A stretch of DNA of 64,000 nucleotides from Engraulis encrasicolus (GCF_034702125.1 NC_085860.1:56828976-56892975); one strand, 5' to 3'. Positions 1 to 13,800 are shown, counted from the stretch's first letter. A program made the numbers and translations. Notes: generated from the sequence alone by a model not told the origin.

Positions 1-649
1 ACCACTGGTATAGGCCCACCAGAGACGTGAACTTGACCCTGACTAGACCCTGACCTATTTGTGAATGGATGTCATCTTGCATAGGTATGGGCTGTTTGCT
101 CTTTAAATAAAAATACACTGTGGTCTACAAGTAAAATAGGAGTTGCATGTTGTAACAAACAGTTCCTTCAGATGTTTCGGAATTAGCATGCAGTTTTTTA
201 ATAATCATATTATTTGGAGAAAAACTGTAATAATAGGATGATTTGGCAATAAAGCAGGTGTTTTTAGATGGATATAAGAACTACACAGCCAGGGGAACTC
301 TCCTTTGAGGTGGAGGACCTGTTTAGTCTCGTTTCATAGACCTACCTCTTTATGAAAGTTCTGTTCCTAAGGGTCAGCTATTAAAAATGCAATCCTCTTC
401 TTTTTTGCAGATATCCATGGCATGGGAGTGTTGTAATGCAAGGTACCAACCTCTGGGAGCAGCTGGGAGCATGTGGGGGGAAGAATGTAATCTCAAACGC
501 AGTTCCTCCCCTCTGCCTGCTGTGCATGTGTGGTACATTCCATGAGAGGAGTGGGGGATGGGGGAGGGGAGGCACATCGGAAGGCAAAGTTGATGGGATG
601 GAAAACCGCTCTGTGAACTCCTAGAAAGGGAAAATATATACTGTATGTA

Positions 650-651
<2 letters not shown>
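1..651. other. Intergenic stretch with no recognised feature
   Basis: No coding exon, repeat family or RNA gene is recognised here. Short open frames lack homology to anything I know and are interrupted by AT-rich sequence. It lies upstream of the compound microsatellite. Confidence 0.5.
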
Positions 652-709
<58 letters not shown>

Positions 710-750
710 ATAATAGTAGACTTGTGTGGCACAAGGCAAATACAACCATA

Positions 751-844
<94 letters not shown>

Positions 845-848
845 CGTG

Positions 849-941
<93 letters not shown>

Positions 942-960
942 GTGAGAGTGAGTGAGTGTG
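652..960. repeat. Compound microsatellite (TA)n-(TG)n-(GA)n
   Basis: Three dinucleotide arrays follow each other. A pure TA run covers about 652-706. A TG run covers about 754-832. A GA run with a short TG interruption covers about 833-938 and decays into GTGA-type units to about 960. Long open frames across it are artefacts of low complexity. Confidence 0.97.
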
Positions 961-1257
961 TCTGCATGCGAGCGTGCGTGTGTGTATTCTTTTAACCACA
1001 CCCAGGGAAAGATTTTCCATAGCCTAAAATGGAGTTCATACGTATGTTGTAAATCATACCACCATTTTTGGTGTTCTACTAGACTTGAATTGTTTTGTGA
1101 AAATACAGGATGTCCCAAAAAACCTTACATCCCACATTATGGTGTACGGTTTCTTTCAGAAATGGTAGCCAATGGTAGTAATTTTAATATCAAACAGGGA
1201 AAAATAAAAGTAGCAGTTACATCTTAAACGGACCTAACTGAGTTTAAGCTTTCAGCA

Positions 1258-1415
1258 GTTGTAGCAGCAGCAGTAGTAGTAGTAGTAGTCAGGCCCGCCG
1301 ACAGTGGGGGACAAAGGGGTATGTTGTCCCGGGCCCAGGGAGATAGGGGGCCCAGAAATGGCTCCCCATTGGGCCCAGCGAAAGCTGTCATCGGCCCTGG
1401 TAGTAGTAGTAGTAG
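1258..1415. repeat. GTA/GCA trinucleotide repeat split by a small transposon
   Basis: GCA/GTA triplets at about 1258-1289 resume at about 1400-1415 after a 110-bp GC-rich block (the element at 1290-1399). The array was probably continuous before that insertion. Confidence 0.8.
1290..1399. mobile_element. Short hAT-type MITE inside a triplet repeat
   Basis: The ends are inverted: CAGGCCCGCCGACAG on the left, CTGTCATCGGCCCTG on the right. It is GC-rich and non-coding. The flanks are both GTA repeat, so the 8-bp target duplication cannot be told from the repeat. A related element is at 43722-43877. Confidence 0.65.
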
Positions 1416-1809
1416 AACAGCAACCAGCAATAATATGTACAGGAGAAGTACTGATAACTACAGAGCAGGATAGAAGAATAAGCTTTTTGTGATGGATGAA
1501 GGCACTCTAGGGTGGGGTAGAACGTTATTCCATGATTTTGTGAAAGAATGATCTCTGGCCATAGGTGTTTCTAAGCAGGCAAAAGAGTTCCGTGTACGGT
1601 CCAAACTTTAAGCTACAGGAATTGATGAGGTTTATGGCAGTGGTAATGAAAGTGTTGTTAAAGCGGGTTGTTTTGATGACAATTGTCCTGTCTTTGTCAC
1701 TGAAACGTACAGTGTACAGGACAGTATAGTGTACGCAGGGTGAGACGGGTCAGAAAGCATGAAATCCCATGGGAAAGGTTCTCGGAAAGGTTTGTTGAAA
1801 AAATTGTTA

Positions 1810-3266
1810 GGTAACACTTCCAAATAAGGGGCCATAGTTAACAGTAAAGTAGCTACAACCTAACACTTAAGTAAGTGTTAATAATCATTACTTAATGCCA
1901 CATTAGACACATATTAATTGTTATTAATGCGCATGTTGAACATTAGTAAGCAGTTACTTAACTATTAGATAACTATTACCTTGTGTTACAAGTTAATGGC
2001 ATATTATTATTTAACTACTAGATAAGTAAGGGCACAGTTAATAGTTAAGTAGCTGTCAGATCATATACTTAACTAAGGACCATGACTATGAACTTGTGAC
2101 ACATGGTAATAGTTAACTAATAGTTAAGTAACTGCTTACTAATGTTTAAAATATGCATTAATAACAATTAATATGTGTCTAATGTGGCATTAAGTAGTGA
2201 TTATTAACCCTTACTAAAGTATTAAGTTATAGCTAATTTGCTGTTAAGTATGGCCCCTTATATGTATGGCCCCTTGCTATGTGTCACAAGTTCATAGCAT
2301 ATAATTATTTAACTACCGGTAATAGATAAGTAAGGGTACAGTTAATAGTTAAGTAGCTATTAGGTCATACTTAACTAAGGACCTAAATTAACACTTACTT
2401 AATACAAAAGCAAGGCATATCTGATGAATAAATAATACCGAAATATTGTTGTCTGTAGATTGCGTACCCATCATGCACTGCACTTCTTGGAGCTAATATT
2501 CTCAAACATTAACTTAATTATCACAAAGGAATGGTTTAGTTTCGCTTCAAAACTATTACTCTTCATAATGTTCTGCATTTATTGTAGGGTTTTTACCATT
2601 AAAACTAATAAGTGGTATATGACAAAATTACATCTCATCACCCCACCATCATTGAGAAGTGTACGTCCAATCCTTGCAATATAATGGCTCCTGTTGCCAC
2701 TATTATAGTGATTTGAACGAGTGAAAACTAGATGTCACAGTAGATTAATTACTTAACTATTAGGTATGCTCAGCCAACACTATTATAAGGCTCCCAAACA
2801 CCAATATCTATCGATTAATTAACCATTAGTTATCCGCAGCCAACTCTAATATAAGGGTCCCAAACACCAATATCTATCTATTAATTAACCATTAGTTATC
2901 CTCAGTCAACTCTAATATAAGGGTCCCAAACCCCAATATGTATGTATTAATTAACCATTAGTTATGCCTTACTTTTGTATTAAGTAAGTGTTACTTTTGG
3001 TCCTTAGTTAAGTATGACCTGACATACTTAACTATTAACTCTGCCCTTACTTATCTATTAGTTAAATAATAATATGCCATTCACTTGTAACACAAGGTAA
3101 TAGTTATCTAATAGTTAAGTAACTGCTTACTAATGTTCAACATATACATTAATAACAATTAATATGTGTCTAATGTGGCATTAAGTAATGATTGTTAACC
3201 CTTACTTAAGTATTAGGTTGTAGCTACTTTACTGTTAATTATGGCCCCTTATTTGGAAGTGTTACC
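1810..3266. mobile_element. Foldback (long-inverted-repeat) element, 1.46 kb
   Basis: The first about 280 bp reappear in reverse complement at the right end. The termini read GGTAACACTTCCAAATAAGG and its complement. The flanks AATTGTTA (1802-1809) and AATTGTTT (3267-3274) look like an 8-bp target duplication with one mismatch. The interior carries further partial copies of the same arm (about 2090-2380), so it is a multiply folded palindrome without coding capacity. An 8-bp duplication suggests a hAT-like superfamily; this is inference. The element at 20286-22056 has similar termini. Confidence 0.8.
2760..2965. repeat. Tandem repeat, about 65-bp unit, three copies
   Basis: Units containing ATTAATTAACCATTAGTTAT, followed by a conserved block around AAGGGTCCCAAACACCAATA, recur three times with a few substitutions. 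It lies inside the foldback element at 1810-3266. Confidence 0.8.
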
Positions 3267-3274
3267 AATTGTTT

Positions 3275-5230
3275 AAGTCTTGGGTAAAGGATTGTAAGAT
3301 GCATAAAAAGTCTTTCCAATGTATTCATCAGCAATAAGTTGTGCCTTATGGATAAGCTGAAAGCATTTTGGAGAATCATAGTAGTAAAATGAGACTGATC
3401 TTATTGAGTCATTGAGTTAAGCTGAGATTAAGTTATTTGACTGTAACAATGGGAGGTGTTCATGGAAAGAAGCACCCTAAAATCTATGACACCTGGCGTA
3501 ACACACATCCTGTTATGGGTCTGCGTGGCTAGCATACGTACAAACTTTTTAAAGTTGAGGTCCTTGCTATTTTTTTTTTCAAATATCAGCTGATTTTTCA
3601 AGATTTCTCTGCCAGAAAGTGTCAGTCACAAAGTTAAAACTGAGCTGAGTTTGGCGTTTACAGCTGGACAGTGATTGCACTGCAAAATTCCTCATGGAGT
3701 TTGTGCAAAAGAACAAGTATCTTAACATCTTACTATTGTTCAATATTTATGAATGACTCATTCTGTCTATAGCCTACAAGACAGACAAGCAACCTGACTG
3801 AATTAGAGGTGTTCTAGATAGAATAATGGGCAACTATTCCGTGGTCCCAGACTGTTGGGACTTATATGTTTATAAAGTATCCACAGGCTATTAGATCAGC
3901 AAAGGTGAGCTCTACTTCACATTTGTGCACTTATTTTTGTTTAAATCCACATAGGCCTATTTCTGTGACACCTATTAAAATGCTTTCACAACTGAAATGT
4001 TTCTTTTTTCCATTTAACATATGTTGAAATGAAGTTGCTTCTTCAAAAGCTCTACAAGAGATAAACCAATGCAATGATTTTCCAAAAAGGTGCCCATGTT
4101 TTGTCATACCACTGCACGTTCTTTGGGTCAAAGCATCCTGAGGGCAAACGAGTGAATGCTGTTTTAAATGGTAGATGGTTGCACAAGGTCACTGCACTCT
4201 TAAATTGACCTGTGAAGTCTGTTTCTTAATTGTTGGTGATACATTTGTGTCAGCCACACGCTTGTACATATTCACAGATCTCTAATAAGTTTTGAGCTGC
4301 TTTTTTGTGTTTAAAAGGAGAACAGCCACAGTGAGAAGGACAGGAGGGACAGGAGGTGATGGTATGTTGTTTTTTTGGTCTTCATCCTCTCTTGCCTGTT
4401 ACAGAAAGCCAGTAACAGATGTATGGGTTGATCATGTCCAGCAGTTTTGACTTTTTTTGATTTCTTGTGCTTGAAGGCAGGCCTGATATTCTAGAATGCA
4501 GGCTATGAGTGGAATGAGAAGAATATTGTCAGTATTTGGTTTATGACCGGAATATTCTGTTCATGGATCAGCATTCTGCAACAGCAATATTCCCTGAACA
4601 CGGCCACATTTGGAATAAATAAAGCATGACTTCTGGGCAAACTGCATACTGCCACCACTCTGCATAAAATTGGATTGTTCCTTGCATTTAATGGTGCTCA
4701 AGGGCCATGTTTACATTATGTTTTTAATCCGATCTAATCATTTCGAATTAAATAGTTACAAATATTTTGTTTATATGAAGCACTTTCATTTAATTCTGAA
4801 TTAATGCCTGGGGACCAGAAAACATTTCAATTGGACAGAGGAGGAATGCACTGAGTCTGCAGGCACTGGGTCTGGCCGCTATTGGCTCTTGCATCATTGT
4901 TTAGCAACGAGAATGCTCGGAAGGACCAGAATTGTTTCTAAAGCAGAATTAAGGTAGGCCTATTAAGACAGAGGAATAAAGTTATTCTGAATCAAAAGAG
5001 GAATAAACCACTCACTTCAACTTTAACTGGAAGTGTAACAGAAGTGTGACACCAGTGTAACAGAATAAATGGTATTAAAGGTCCAGGTTAAAAAACAGGG
5101 GGCAGAGCATTTGCAGTGACAGGTCTTGCAACAAAATCAGTGCTACGCAGGAAATGAAAACCCACCTGGAAAACTCTTATTGCCATAGCACTCAGAACTC
5201 CATAGCACGTGCAATGAACTTGTTTTCATG
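3275..5230. other. Intergenic stretch with no recognised feature
   Basis: I see no exon, RNA gene or classifiable repeat here. Short frames show no recognisable protein. Confidence 0.45.
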
Positions 5231-5427
5231 TCTCACCCATGCAAGGCAGCAGCCTAAATGGTGCCCCAATGGAGCACTGCGGTACCATGGGCAATGACAT
5301 GGCATCTTAGTCCTGGAGGAAGACAGGGGCGAGCCCGGGTTAATTACTACTTCCACTAACCCTGCAGGTCGGGAATCAAACCCCTACAGCCCTGACACCC
5401 TAACTGGTTACCCCTGACTACCCTAGG
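5231..5427 (-). mobile_element. tRNA-derived SINE (family A), minus strand
   Basis: On the minus strand a tRNA-like head has a B-box-like GGTTTGATTCC, and its body matches the two plus-strand copies at 31965 and 44814. Shared parts include the segment ending CAGTGCTCCATTGGGGCACC. The copy is 3' truncated or diverged beyond about 5231. Confidence 0.7.
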
Positions 5428-5711
5428 AATGTGCTCTGTGAGCATGGTGGGGATTGGGGGAAGGCTGACACTAACAGGCTGCCCGAGACCCTGGTCTGGA
5501 AATAGCTCATAAAATCAACATGTTTAATTGACATTATAGCAAAACAAAACTGGCTAGTGTATGGTGACAATGAACATTTATTTCTATACAACTGAAATGG
5601 CTGTTAAGCATAGTGTCTCCATGTGGTAAGTGAATGAACTTCAATGTACCAGAGCTGCACTGCATTGGATACTATATGTGAAATTTGGTGTAGTTGATGT
5701 TGTGCCTATAA

Positions 5712-6006
5712 CAATGGTTCTCAACCTTTTTTGAAGAAATGCCCCGACATCTTCATGCCAATGCATGCAAGCAAGGCAATGCTCCACTGTGTTGACCTAA
5801 TCACAAGCCAGCCATCGCACAATATTAAAGGTTATGAAAACAGCTATCATGCCATTATTTCTTATTATTATAGAGCTTTCTGGAATGGTGTGAGAGCTTC
5901 CAATCACTTCGAATGGACCCCCCCATTAGTGGCTCAGTGGAACCACCCCCCCTCAGATGTCTTGGTCACAATGCCTCCCGGGGATTTGTACAGCCCTTGT
6001 TGAGAG
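5712..6006. mobile_element. Degenerate hAT-type MITE
   Basis: The left end resembles the CAGTGGTTCTCAACC terminus (ATGGTTCTCAACCTTTTTTG) seen at 30550 and 41872. A C-rich interior and a right end near TTGTTGAGAGATA also fit that family. Target duplication is not resolved. Confidence 0.4.
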
Positions 6007-7540
6007 ATATTACAACAAACATACACTAACAAACATAGCCTACACTAAAGTCCAAAGTCCCATTAAGTCTGTAAGTCTGTAGAGATTCTCACAAATCCAG
6101 GTGAAATCATGTTGAGGCATAGCATTTTTCAGTGGTAGATATATGTGTGAAGTTTAAAGCAACCCTCCCTGCTGGACTATCTGTACACTTGTCTGTCGGG
6201 GCAGCTTCTCTTGCTATCTTCTTTCCACTTTGCATCACACTGAGGTGGATACATGTTCACCAGAGCCCTGTAATAATCTTCTATGAGTCATACTTACCAC
6301 TTTCAGAGATGTTTTGTTCACGTCTTGTAAAACTGGTGATTCTATCCAGATGAAGACCAGACCATTCGGGAATGTGTAAACTGTGAGTGAGTGAAGAGAG
6401 AAACTGGAATGTGTAAATGTAGAACTAAACATTGTACAAAATAAGGCTATATCATTGCTGTGATGTTGGGTTAACTGGCATAATGTTATGGGCAGCAGGT
6501 ATGGGGTCGGCAAAACAGGGAATCATTGAATGATTATAGCCTACTGTATTTTGGGAATAGAAAATGGGCCATTCTAAGTCAATTCAACCAAAGACCATAG
6601 TCTTGAAAGCTTTTGTAAGAAACAAGTGTAGCCTGGTGATACCTGAGATACACTCTGTAAATTCAGAGGAGAAAGGAAATTAGCAAGGCACTCTGAGTTT
6701 GTGCCAAAAAATACAAAAAAAGCCTTGAATACAAGAAGACAAAAACTTGGGCCTTGGGCTATATTGGCCTTCACCAGGGCAAAAGTAAGACAAAGATTTA
6801 AATGGCGTCCATACCAGAGATTCTAAGACTACCTTATCCAGTCTCTCTGTCCGTACGTGTTTCAGTGGGTGCATTCTGCTTGTGTCACATTCCATGTGAT
6901 TTACGGTATAAACTAAGTTACAAGATTGTCATTAATCAACAAAGATTTGACTGAGAAATATAACTAGAGGCTAGGTTAGAACCTAGCGCATCTTTGATGT
7001 CACTAAAGACATTTCACCATCACTAACACAGTGGGTAGTGGGCTAGAGTTCTTCAATATCTGCGATACATTTCTGCTGATGTTCAACTAGTCCGTTATGG
7101 TCAGTGTGTTATGCTGCACAATGCTGCTGGGGGACTCTGGCCTGCTGGACAGACTGAAGAGAAGTTAAAACTTAAACAGTGCTAAGACATACACAGTGAA
7201 ATTCTTGTTTTCTGCTCTCTCTGTGACAAGATGATTTGGGAACCATCTATTAATTTTCTCATAGGGGAGGTGCTATCTTTATGCTTTATGGAGAGTTGAG
7301 TTTGTATCTGGTATGGATAGTGGATCTAAATTATAATCTTTAATCTGTTTGTCTAGTAATATGTCTTGCCCTCCTTCCCTGTTCTGTGGTTGGGATCCCA
7401 AACTCAGGTGAAGATTTCTGTCTGGGTTTCCATGCTGTCCTTTAGAGTGCAGGTCACTTTGTTTGAAAAACAGGAAAGGGAAATGTTTTACTGTTAGCTA
7501 AACTAGATCACTGCATGTTTTAAAAGTTCCACGTTCACTA

Positions 7541-7542
<2 letters not shown>
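6007..7542. other. Intergenic stretch with no recognised feature
   Basis: No exon or repeat family is recognised. Confidence 0.45.

Positions 7543-7622
<80 letters not shown>
7543..7622. repeat. (CT)n microsatellite
   Basis: An uninterrupted CT dinucleotide run of about 78 bp. Confidence 0.97.
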
Positions 7623-7624
<2 letters not shown>

Positions 7625-9003
7625 ATTGGGGGTTAAAAAGTTAAAATAATTCAAAGATTCCAGTTATATATATTTTTTATAACAGGTTAAAAGGTTTTTA
7701 AAAACAGAAAGACAGAGAGCTGTGAGAGTTGTATGAAATTCTCTGACTCAGAAGATCCAGGCTGACAGGCCTCTCTGGAAGTGTTTGCCAAGCCTCCCAA
7801 ATTTTCCTGGCTGCTGTTCAGGAAAATGCTGCTTCGGGCTGAAAGGATGGAAAATCTGAGTTCCTTTTTGCCTGGATACAATTACACACGTACAAACATA
7901 TGAGGTCTGGTGATTCCGTCTGTGCAATACACCTTCAGCCATTTCTCACAGTTTTGTACCACTATTGTGCCATTAGTACAGACTGAAAAGTTAACTGTCT
8001 AGGCTTCAAACAATATCAGACTCTTGGGGTTGTATTCTGTACAGCGTTTCTGTGTATTCTGCACCTCCCATCTCTGGTTATAGCCTTTTGAAACGGAGAA
8101 AGTCGTCTATCCTCTGTTCCTCTTTAACTCAGGATTCAAGTTGGTGAGTAGGCTACAGTACTCTGTGGATTTCAGCTACGTGAGTGTGTAGCCCTGGGTT
8201 GCGTCTTTCCACTCTGCTTCCCTGGCCTCCCACCACACACCCTTCCTGGCCCCACAGCTGGGCTGTTTGTCAGGAGCAGTGACTCATGCAGGGTTTCCCT
8301 CCCTCTCGGACGGAGCGGAGGTCCCCGCATTGACTTCACAGAAAGGAAGTTGTGTTTTGACCTTCATTGGCTGGGTTTGTTAACAGCCTATAGCTCTAAA
8401 AGGTTTGGACTGATTTTGTTGAATTTTTTGAGATTCTTACTCTGAAATGCTTACAATAACTTGTTTTTGGGAATAGTTTGCATCACCGTCTGGATCCTGA
8501 ATAGAAATGAAGATGAGTCTGGAAAAGTGCTATAGGCTATAAAACATATTTATTACGATTATTATTATTACATTATTATCAACATTGAAACCAGGGATAC
8601 ATGTCCAGAGGGTGCCTTTCATTATAAGGCTAAGGTTTTGGTTTGGGGTAATTTTCAGGGGTAGCCCTTCAGTGCAGATGGGACTGCCAGCAATCTGACT
8701 CACTGTTCGCTGAAAAAAAAACTTCCACATAACAACTTTGCTATTACTGAGAGTCTCATGTGAAAATAAGGACTTGCTTGTTACCATTTTGGTCACAAAC
8801 AACAAGCATAGGCTCTGCTCCTGCTCTCAGTCTTGAACCTTTTGGGACATCCTACTTTCACGTCCACCTGAGTGTTATAGGGGAAAAATCTATCCACCAT
8901 AAAGGAATATTCTTATTTGCGCTTGAATTATCAGTACAGCAAAGACAAAGTACCCAAATGACAGAAGAAAATTTACTTTTTGTTGGCTATATATTAGGTC
9001 ATA
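7623..9003. other. Upstream cav1 region, no recognised gene
   Basis: No exon is recognised. A GC-richer patch at about 8200-8350 contains one AP-1 consensus heptamer, TGACTCA at 8280-8286. A single heptamer is weak evidence for an enhancer. Confidence 0.35.
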
Positions 9004-9150
9004 CACTACATTTCCAAAAGTATTTGCTCACCTGCCTTGATTCATATACGTATGGACTTAGAGGCCATTAAATTTCAGTATGATATGGTCCACCTTTTGC
9101 AGCTATTACAGCTCCAACTCATCTGGGATCAAATGTACCTTTCTCATGGC
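9004..9150. mobile_element. Truncated Tc1/mariner-type element end
   Basis: The sequence starts CACTACATTTCCAAAAGTAT after a TA dinucleotide and runs into text resembling the 5' part of fish Tc1-like elements, with a CACCTTTTGCAGCTATTACAG stretch. No matching right terminus is seen, so it appears truncated. Confidence 0.5.
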
Positions 9151-9721
9151 AACCTCCAAACTGCAGACTAGTTCATCCGATTGCCAAGGCTTCATTGTCT
9201 CAAGTCACGTCAGCTTTTATTGTCAGTTTCTTCATATGCCCGGGTCATACAAGGAAATTGAAATTATGAAATTGAAATTATTGTCTCTCTCAATGCCTGG
9301 TGGCTCGGTCTTGGCTATAAATGCCTGGAATGTTTTTTTCAGCCCAGCTCAGCCCCAGCCCTAGCCCTAAATTAAACTACAAAAAAAATGTAAAACCTGT
9401 TTTGTGTGGATATTTTTGCTTTAGTTATACAAACTGTATGTGCAAATCAACATCCAAGCCTAAGATGAAAGATAACGTTTAAGTATAGTGTATACAACCT
9501 TGAGTATTTTTGTGTCACGGTTGTTTCAATATATCAATTCAGTTACGTAAATCATAATTAAAATAAAAGGTAGGGCTATGAAATGACACAAAAAAGGTCT
9601 GTCTTATGGCGAAATATTGGAAAACTAAGAAGGAAGCAGCCACAGTAGACACAGCCATGTCTCAACCTGTTTTGTCTCTGAGCCCATAGGCTACCTGCTC
9701 TGTCTTGTGCATTGCTTATGG

Positions 9722-9983
9722 CAAAGATGGATTACGGCACAGGCCTACCGGGCCCAGGCCCAGGGGCCCAAGAGCCCAAGAGGATCCTGAAGCACAAGCC
9801 TCTATATTTTCCATTATCATGTAGCACACTTTTAACAACGGCATTTTCAAATGTTCTTGGGGGACAAACCCACAAGCCCCCAAAATATAGGGTCCATATC
9901 ATCTGGCCAACTAAAAATGCCCATAGAAGGGGGCCTTTCTCGTTGTCTGGCCCAGGGGCCCATGAAGTCATAATCCGTCCCTG
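9722..9983. mobile_element. hAT-type MITE, GC-rich
   Basis: The right end CATAATCCGTCCCTG mirrors a diverged left end CAAAGATGGATTACGG. The interior is rich in GGGCCC. Target duplication is unclear. Confidence 0.5.
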
Positions 9984-10107
9984 ATGGTGATGCTCTAGCC
10001 TACTTGGGGTGAAGAAAAGGTAGCTTGTCAACTTGTTTAGAGGAGGCCACTGACACTGTCACAAAAAGCCCAATGAAGTGTAGCACATTAACAGTGAGGG
10101 GAGGAGT

Positions 10108-10287
<180 letters not shown>

Positions 10288-10854
10288 GGTGCATTAAGAA
10301 TTGTTATAATATGAATTGAATATTATTGTTTATCAAAGAAAAGCTCTGAGTCGAAGACGACACTGACAAATGTCTGAAGGGATTCCCCCAAATGTAATTT
10401 ATGTTGATGCGCTTTCAAAAAATGTTAAGATGTAGGCCTAGGTAGCATAGGCTATGCATAGGCTATGCATAGGCTAGCCTATATGATGTAATCTAATTGC
10501 AAAATGCAATTAGATCATTATGAATGTATGTTACAAATGTACAGCACAAAGTCAATTGTTGGTAAAGAAGTGAAGACAAAAACCCTCGAATTGCATAATA
10601 GGCCTGCGTGTAACCACTCTGTGGGGGAATGTATGTACAGGCTACCCCATAAATTCCACTCCCCTTTACCTTCCGATTTTCAACTTGATGTTAGGTTGCT
10701 AGGGGTTCCCCACACCACAGCCTGTTACACTGCACAGTGTTTGTTCTTGTAGACGGATCCGACCGTAAGCTCACGCCTCCCTCCGCATTTCTTCGGCAAA
10801 TCTTTCGGTGTTGAGTCAAACTGGTCTTCTGGCTGCTCGCCGCGCGCTGAGAAT

Positions 10855-13800
10855 ATGACCGGTGGACTCAAGGACAGCATACCAGAGGAGGTAGGAAGAC
10901 CGAAATGTATTGACATGACTTTGAACTTAGTCTGGTCTAGTAGGCCTATAAGAGCTTGTCAGCAATAGCATGTGATTTTTTAAATTATTATTGTTGTTGC
11001 TTATTGGAAATTCAGATTCGATTAAGATTTTAGGGAAACTTACACCGAGTCAGTTATTGCGCACCGCAGAATGGGCTGGATGAACTGGTCGAACTCCGGT
11101 GAAGAATGTATCCATTAAACATAGGCCTACCTTAACAAGTTGTCAGATGTGCATTTCAAGTCTCAGTAAAAGTTTTCACTTGGATAAATAGACAACTCGC
11201 TCCCCTAGTGGCGTCTGTACTGTATCCACAGAGGGGTGTGGTACCATCTCCGATCCAGTTTTCCCCTCTAACGCGACCAAATAGGGGAAACACAGAGAGA
11301 GGTTCTGGAGTTGCGGAACCTACTGCTAGTTATTACAGCTCAGCTGTATATTTCTTCAAATCAATTTGCCTGTTTACACTTGTTTTTTTTCTTCTTCAGG
11401 AATACATGCAAACACCTTTCATTAGAAAACAAGGCAACATATACAAACCAAATAACAAAGACATGGACAACGACAGCATCAATGAAAAAGCGGCATTGGA
11501 TGTCCATACTAAGGAGATAGATTTGGTAAATCGGGATCCTAAACATGTAAACGACGAAGTTGTAAAGGTAAGTAGGCATACTAAATATATTATTCTAATC
11601 AAATAAGCAAGCAGTAAACAATCCAGTATGTCTATTTAACACTTGTAGAGTTATCTGGGACCAAACGCAATGATGTTAAAATCGACTCTCTAAGTGCTGA
11701 ATTAACACTGCACATTTGACTGTCTACCACACCCAAAACTTGGCACTATTCCGAAGAGAGTCTTCACATGTGTAGCCTAGTGTTTGTCACTGGAGTGCTC
11801 TTGGCAAAAAGAAGTTTGTTAAGTGTACTATGATGATGAGTACCTTTTTGTAATACTAAAATTGAAGGAGAATTGAAGTTCACTCAACTTTCCTCTGATT
11901 TATATGCTTAACAATAGTAGCCTATGTAAAGTATACTTGACTCATTCTGAAAAGTGTAAACGAGTGGCCTGCATCATGTAAATTAGTAGGCGTACATTAT
12001 GAGAATGTGTGCACTGAGAGGAGGCCTATATTTATTTTACAATAAGATTTAGGAAGTAGGCCCTATTCTTGAAGGTCATTTTTTAATGAACATGATACTA
12101 TATAGGCCCACGTTTTGGTATAGGCCTACTTAATATACTTTTATATACTTTATAAGAATAGTAGGCCTACATTGAAGTATTATTGATTTAAGGAAAAGTA
12201 TAAACAAAAGTGTAACTGTATGGCCTAATGCCAGCTTATTTTCTATGAGAAGCAATTTCACTCCTGCCCAGTGTTGTGGGTAGGCCTACACGACGTGATG
12301 TGAGTGGTTCTTGCGACACTGTAGTTTTGGCATGTCCCAAAGCTCTTAAATCTTCAAGCTGATGCAAACGTATTGCACGACACAACCATATCATAAAACA
12401 AGTGTGCAATGGCTGATCAAGACCCAGGGGCAGGCTGTATAGTCCAGTCACCATTGAGTTTCACATATCATTATAGCCTACTTATAAAGGCGTCTTCGAG
12501 GAAACATCTTCAAGGAACTATCTTCGAGGTATCGTTTAGTGTTGCAATGCGAGGCTCAAATACACAACTTGGCTAGCTTACAAAGACTCACTTATACTAA
12601 GAAAAAGACAAAGTTACACTTTATCCCAGGTGTGTCAAAGGTCCAAAGTGAATTGGCCCGTCGACAGGCCTATCTGCAGGAAGAGGCTGGCCCACTACAT
12701 CTTTCCAACACGAATTACTAACTGAGTAAACTTTAAGAATACTTTTAGGAGTACATTTCAAGTAGGGAGTATACAAACAGCAAGGTACAATTGATAAGCT
12801 GTATAGAGCATGTAGCCCTCCACAGGCCTTGCCATAAGTTTTGTCGCCTACCCATCTTGTTGGATCAACAGTTAATAACCCGCATCTAAATCTCTTCATC
12901 AAAGCTACAATCAGGGCCGGATTAAGAAGGCCTGGGGCCCCTAGGCTAGGTTGCTGTGCCCCCCCCCCCGAAGTCAAATTTACATAGACAGTGTCATAAT
13001 TATGAGCTAAGAATTATGGATAACATGTCCAACCAACCTACCAACGTCACTTAACATGACAGATTGTTTTTTTCAATATCATATCCTATCAAAATTCTTT
13101 CACTTGTGGCAAATCGAGGGCCCCTGGCAGGTGGGGGCCCCTAGGCTGCAGTCATATCTAGCCTGTGCGTTAATCTGGCCCTGGCTACAATTAACCCCTG
13201 TGTCCCCTGACTATAGCAGGGCCAATGACAGAACTAGTGCATCTTGGGGGTGCTGTGGCAACCATGCATTCCCATGGGCACCCAGGTTCGAGTCCGCCCT
13301 GGGTCATATTCCAATCCAATCCTCTCTCTCCCACTCATTTCCTGTCTCCCTGTTTGAATTCCTGTTTTATAAAGGGTAAAATGTACACAAAAAGAAATAT
13401 TTTAAAAATATAGCCTACTTAAACCCGGCCCATTGAGTTAATAGACATTCCTGATTTTAATTGGCTTCTATTTCGAGGGGGGATTTGAAATTGACTCAAT
13501 CACTTTCACTTCTCAGATTGGTAACAGGCTCCTTAGCAAGTCTTGGTCTGAAAACTGAACAACATTTGTGATTTTTTAAATTTCCTCATTGTTGACAATT
13601 AGGCAAACCAGAAATGGACGAGTTCCATTAGTCTAAGGGTTCCATTTGCAGTAAAGTTTTTTTTTTTTTAAATTGGGTGCTCAGGTCAAAAGTTGTGCAC
13701 ACAATGCCCACCCAACATTTACCTGTTGGTGGCACAAGACGCTCCATTCACAAGAAACTACAGCATTATCAGTGTACCAAATTTCAGAACTTTTTTCTTT

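Noticed and set aside
374..1118. Long minus-strand frames rich in His-Thr and Ser-Leu
   Set aside because: They are translations of GT and GA microsatellites, with no domain or exon structure.
1107..1150. ACAGGATGTCCCAAAAAA as a mariner terminus
   Set aside because: No partner terminus or transposase text was found nearby.
8760..9364. Two consecutive plus-strand frames of about 100 codons
   Set aside because: No recognisable protein or splice structure, and the region overlaps a Tc1 fragment.
11208..11606. 132-codon frame overlapping cav1 exon 2
   Set aside because: Only 11400-11567 is coding. The extensions run through intron sequence on both sides.
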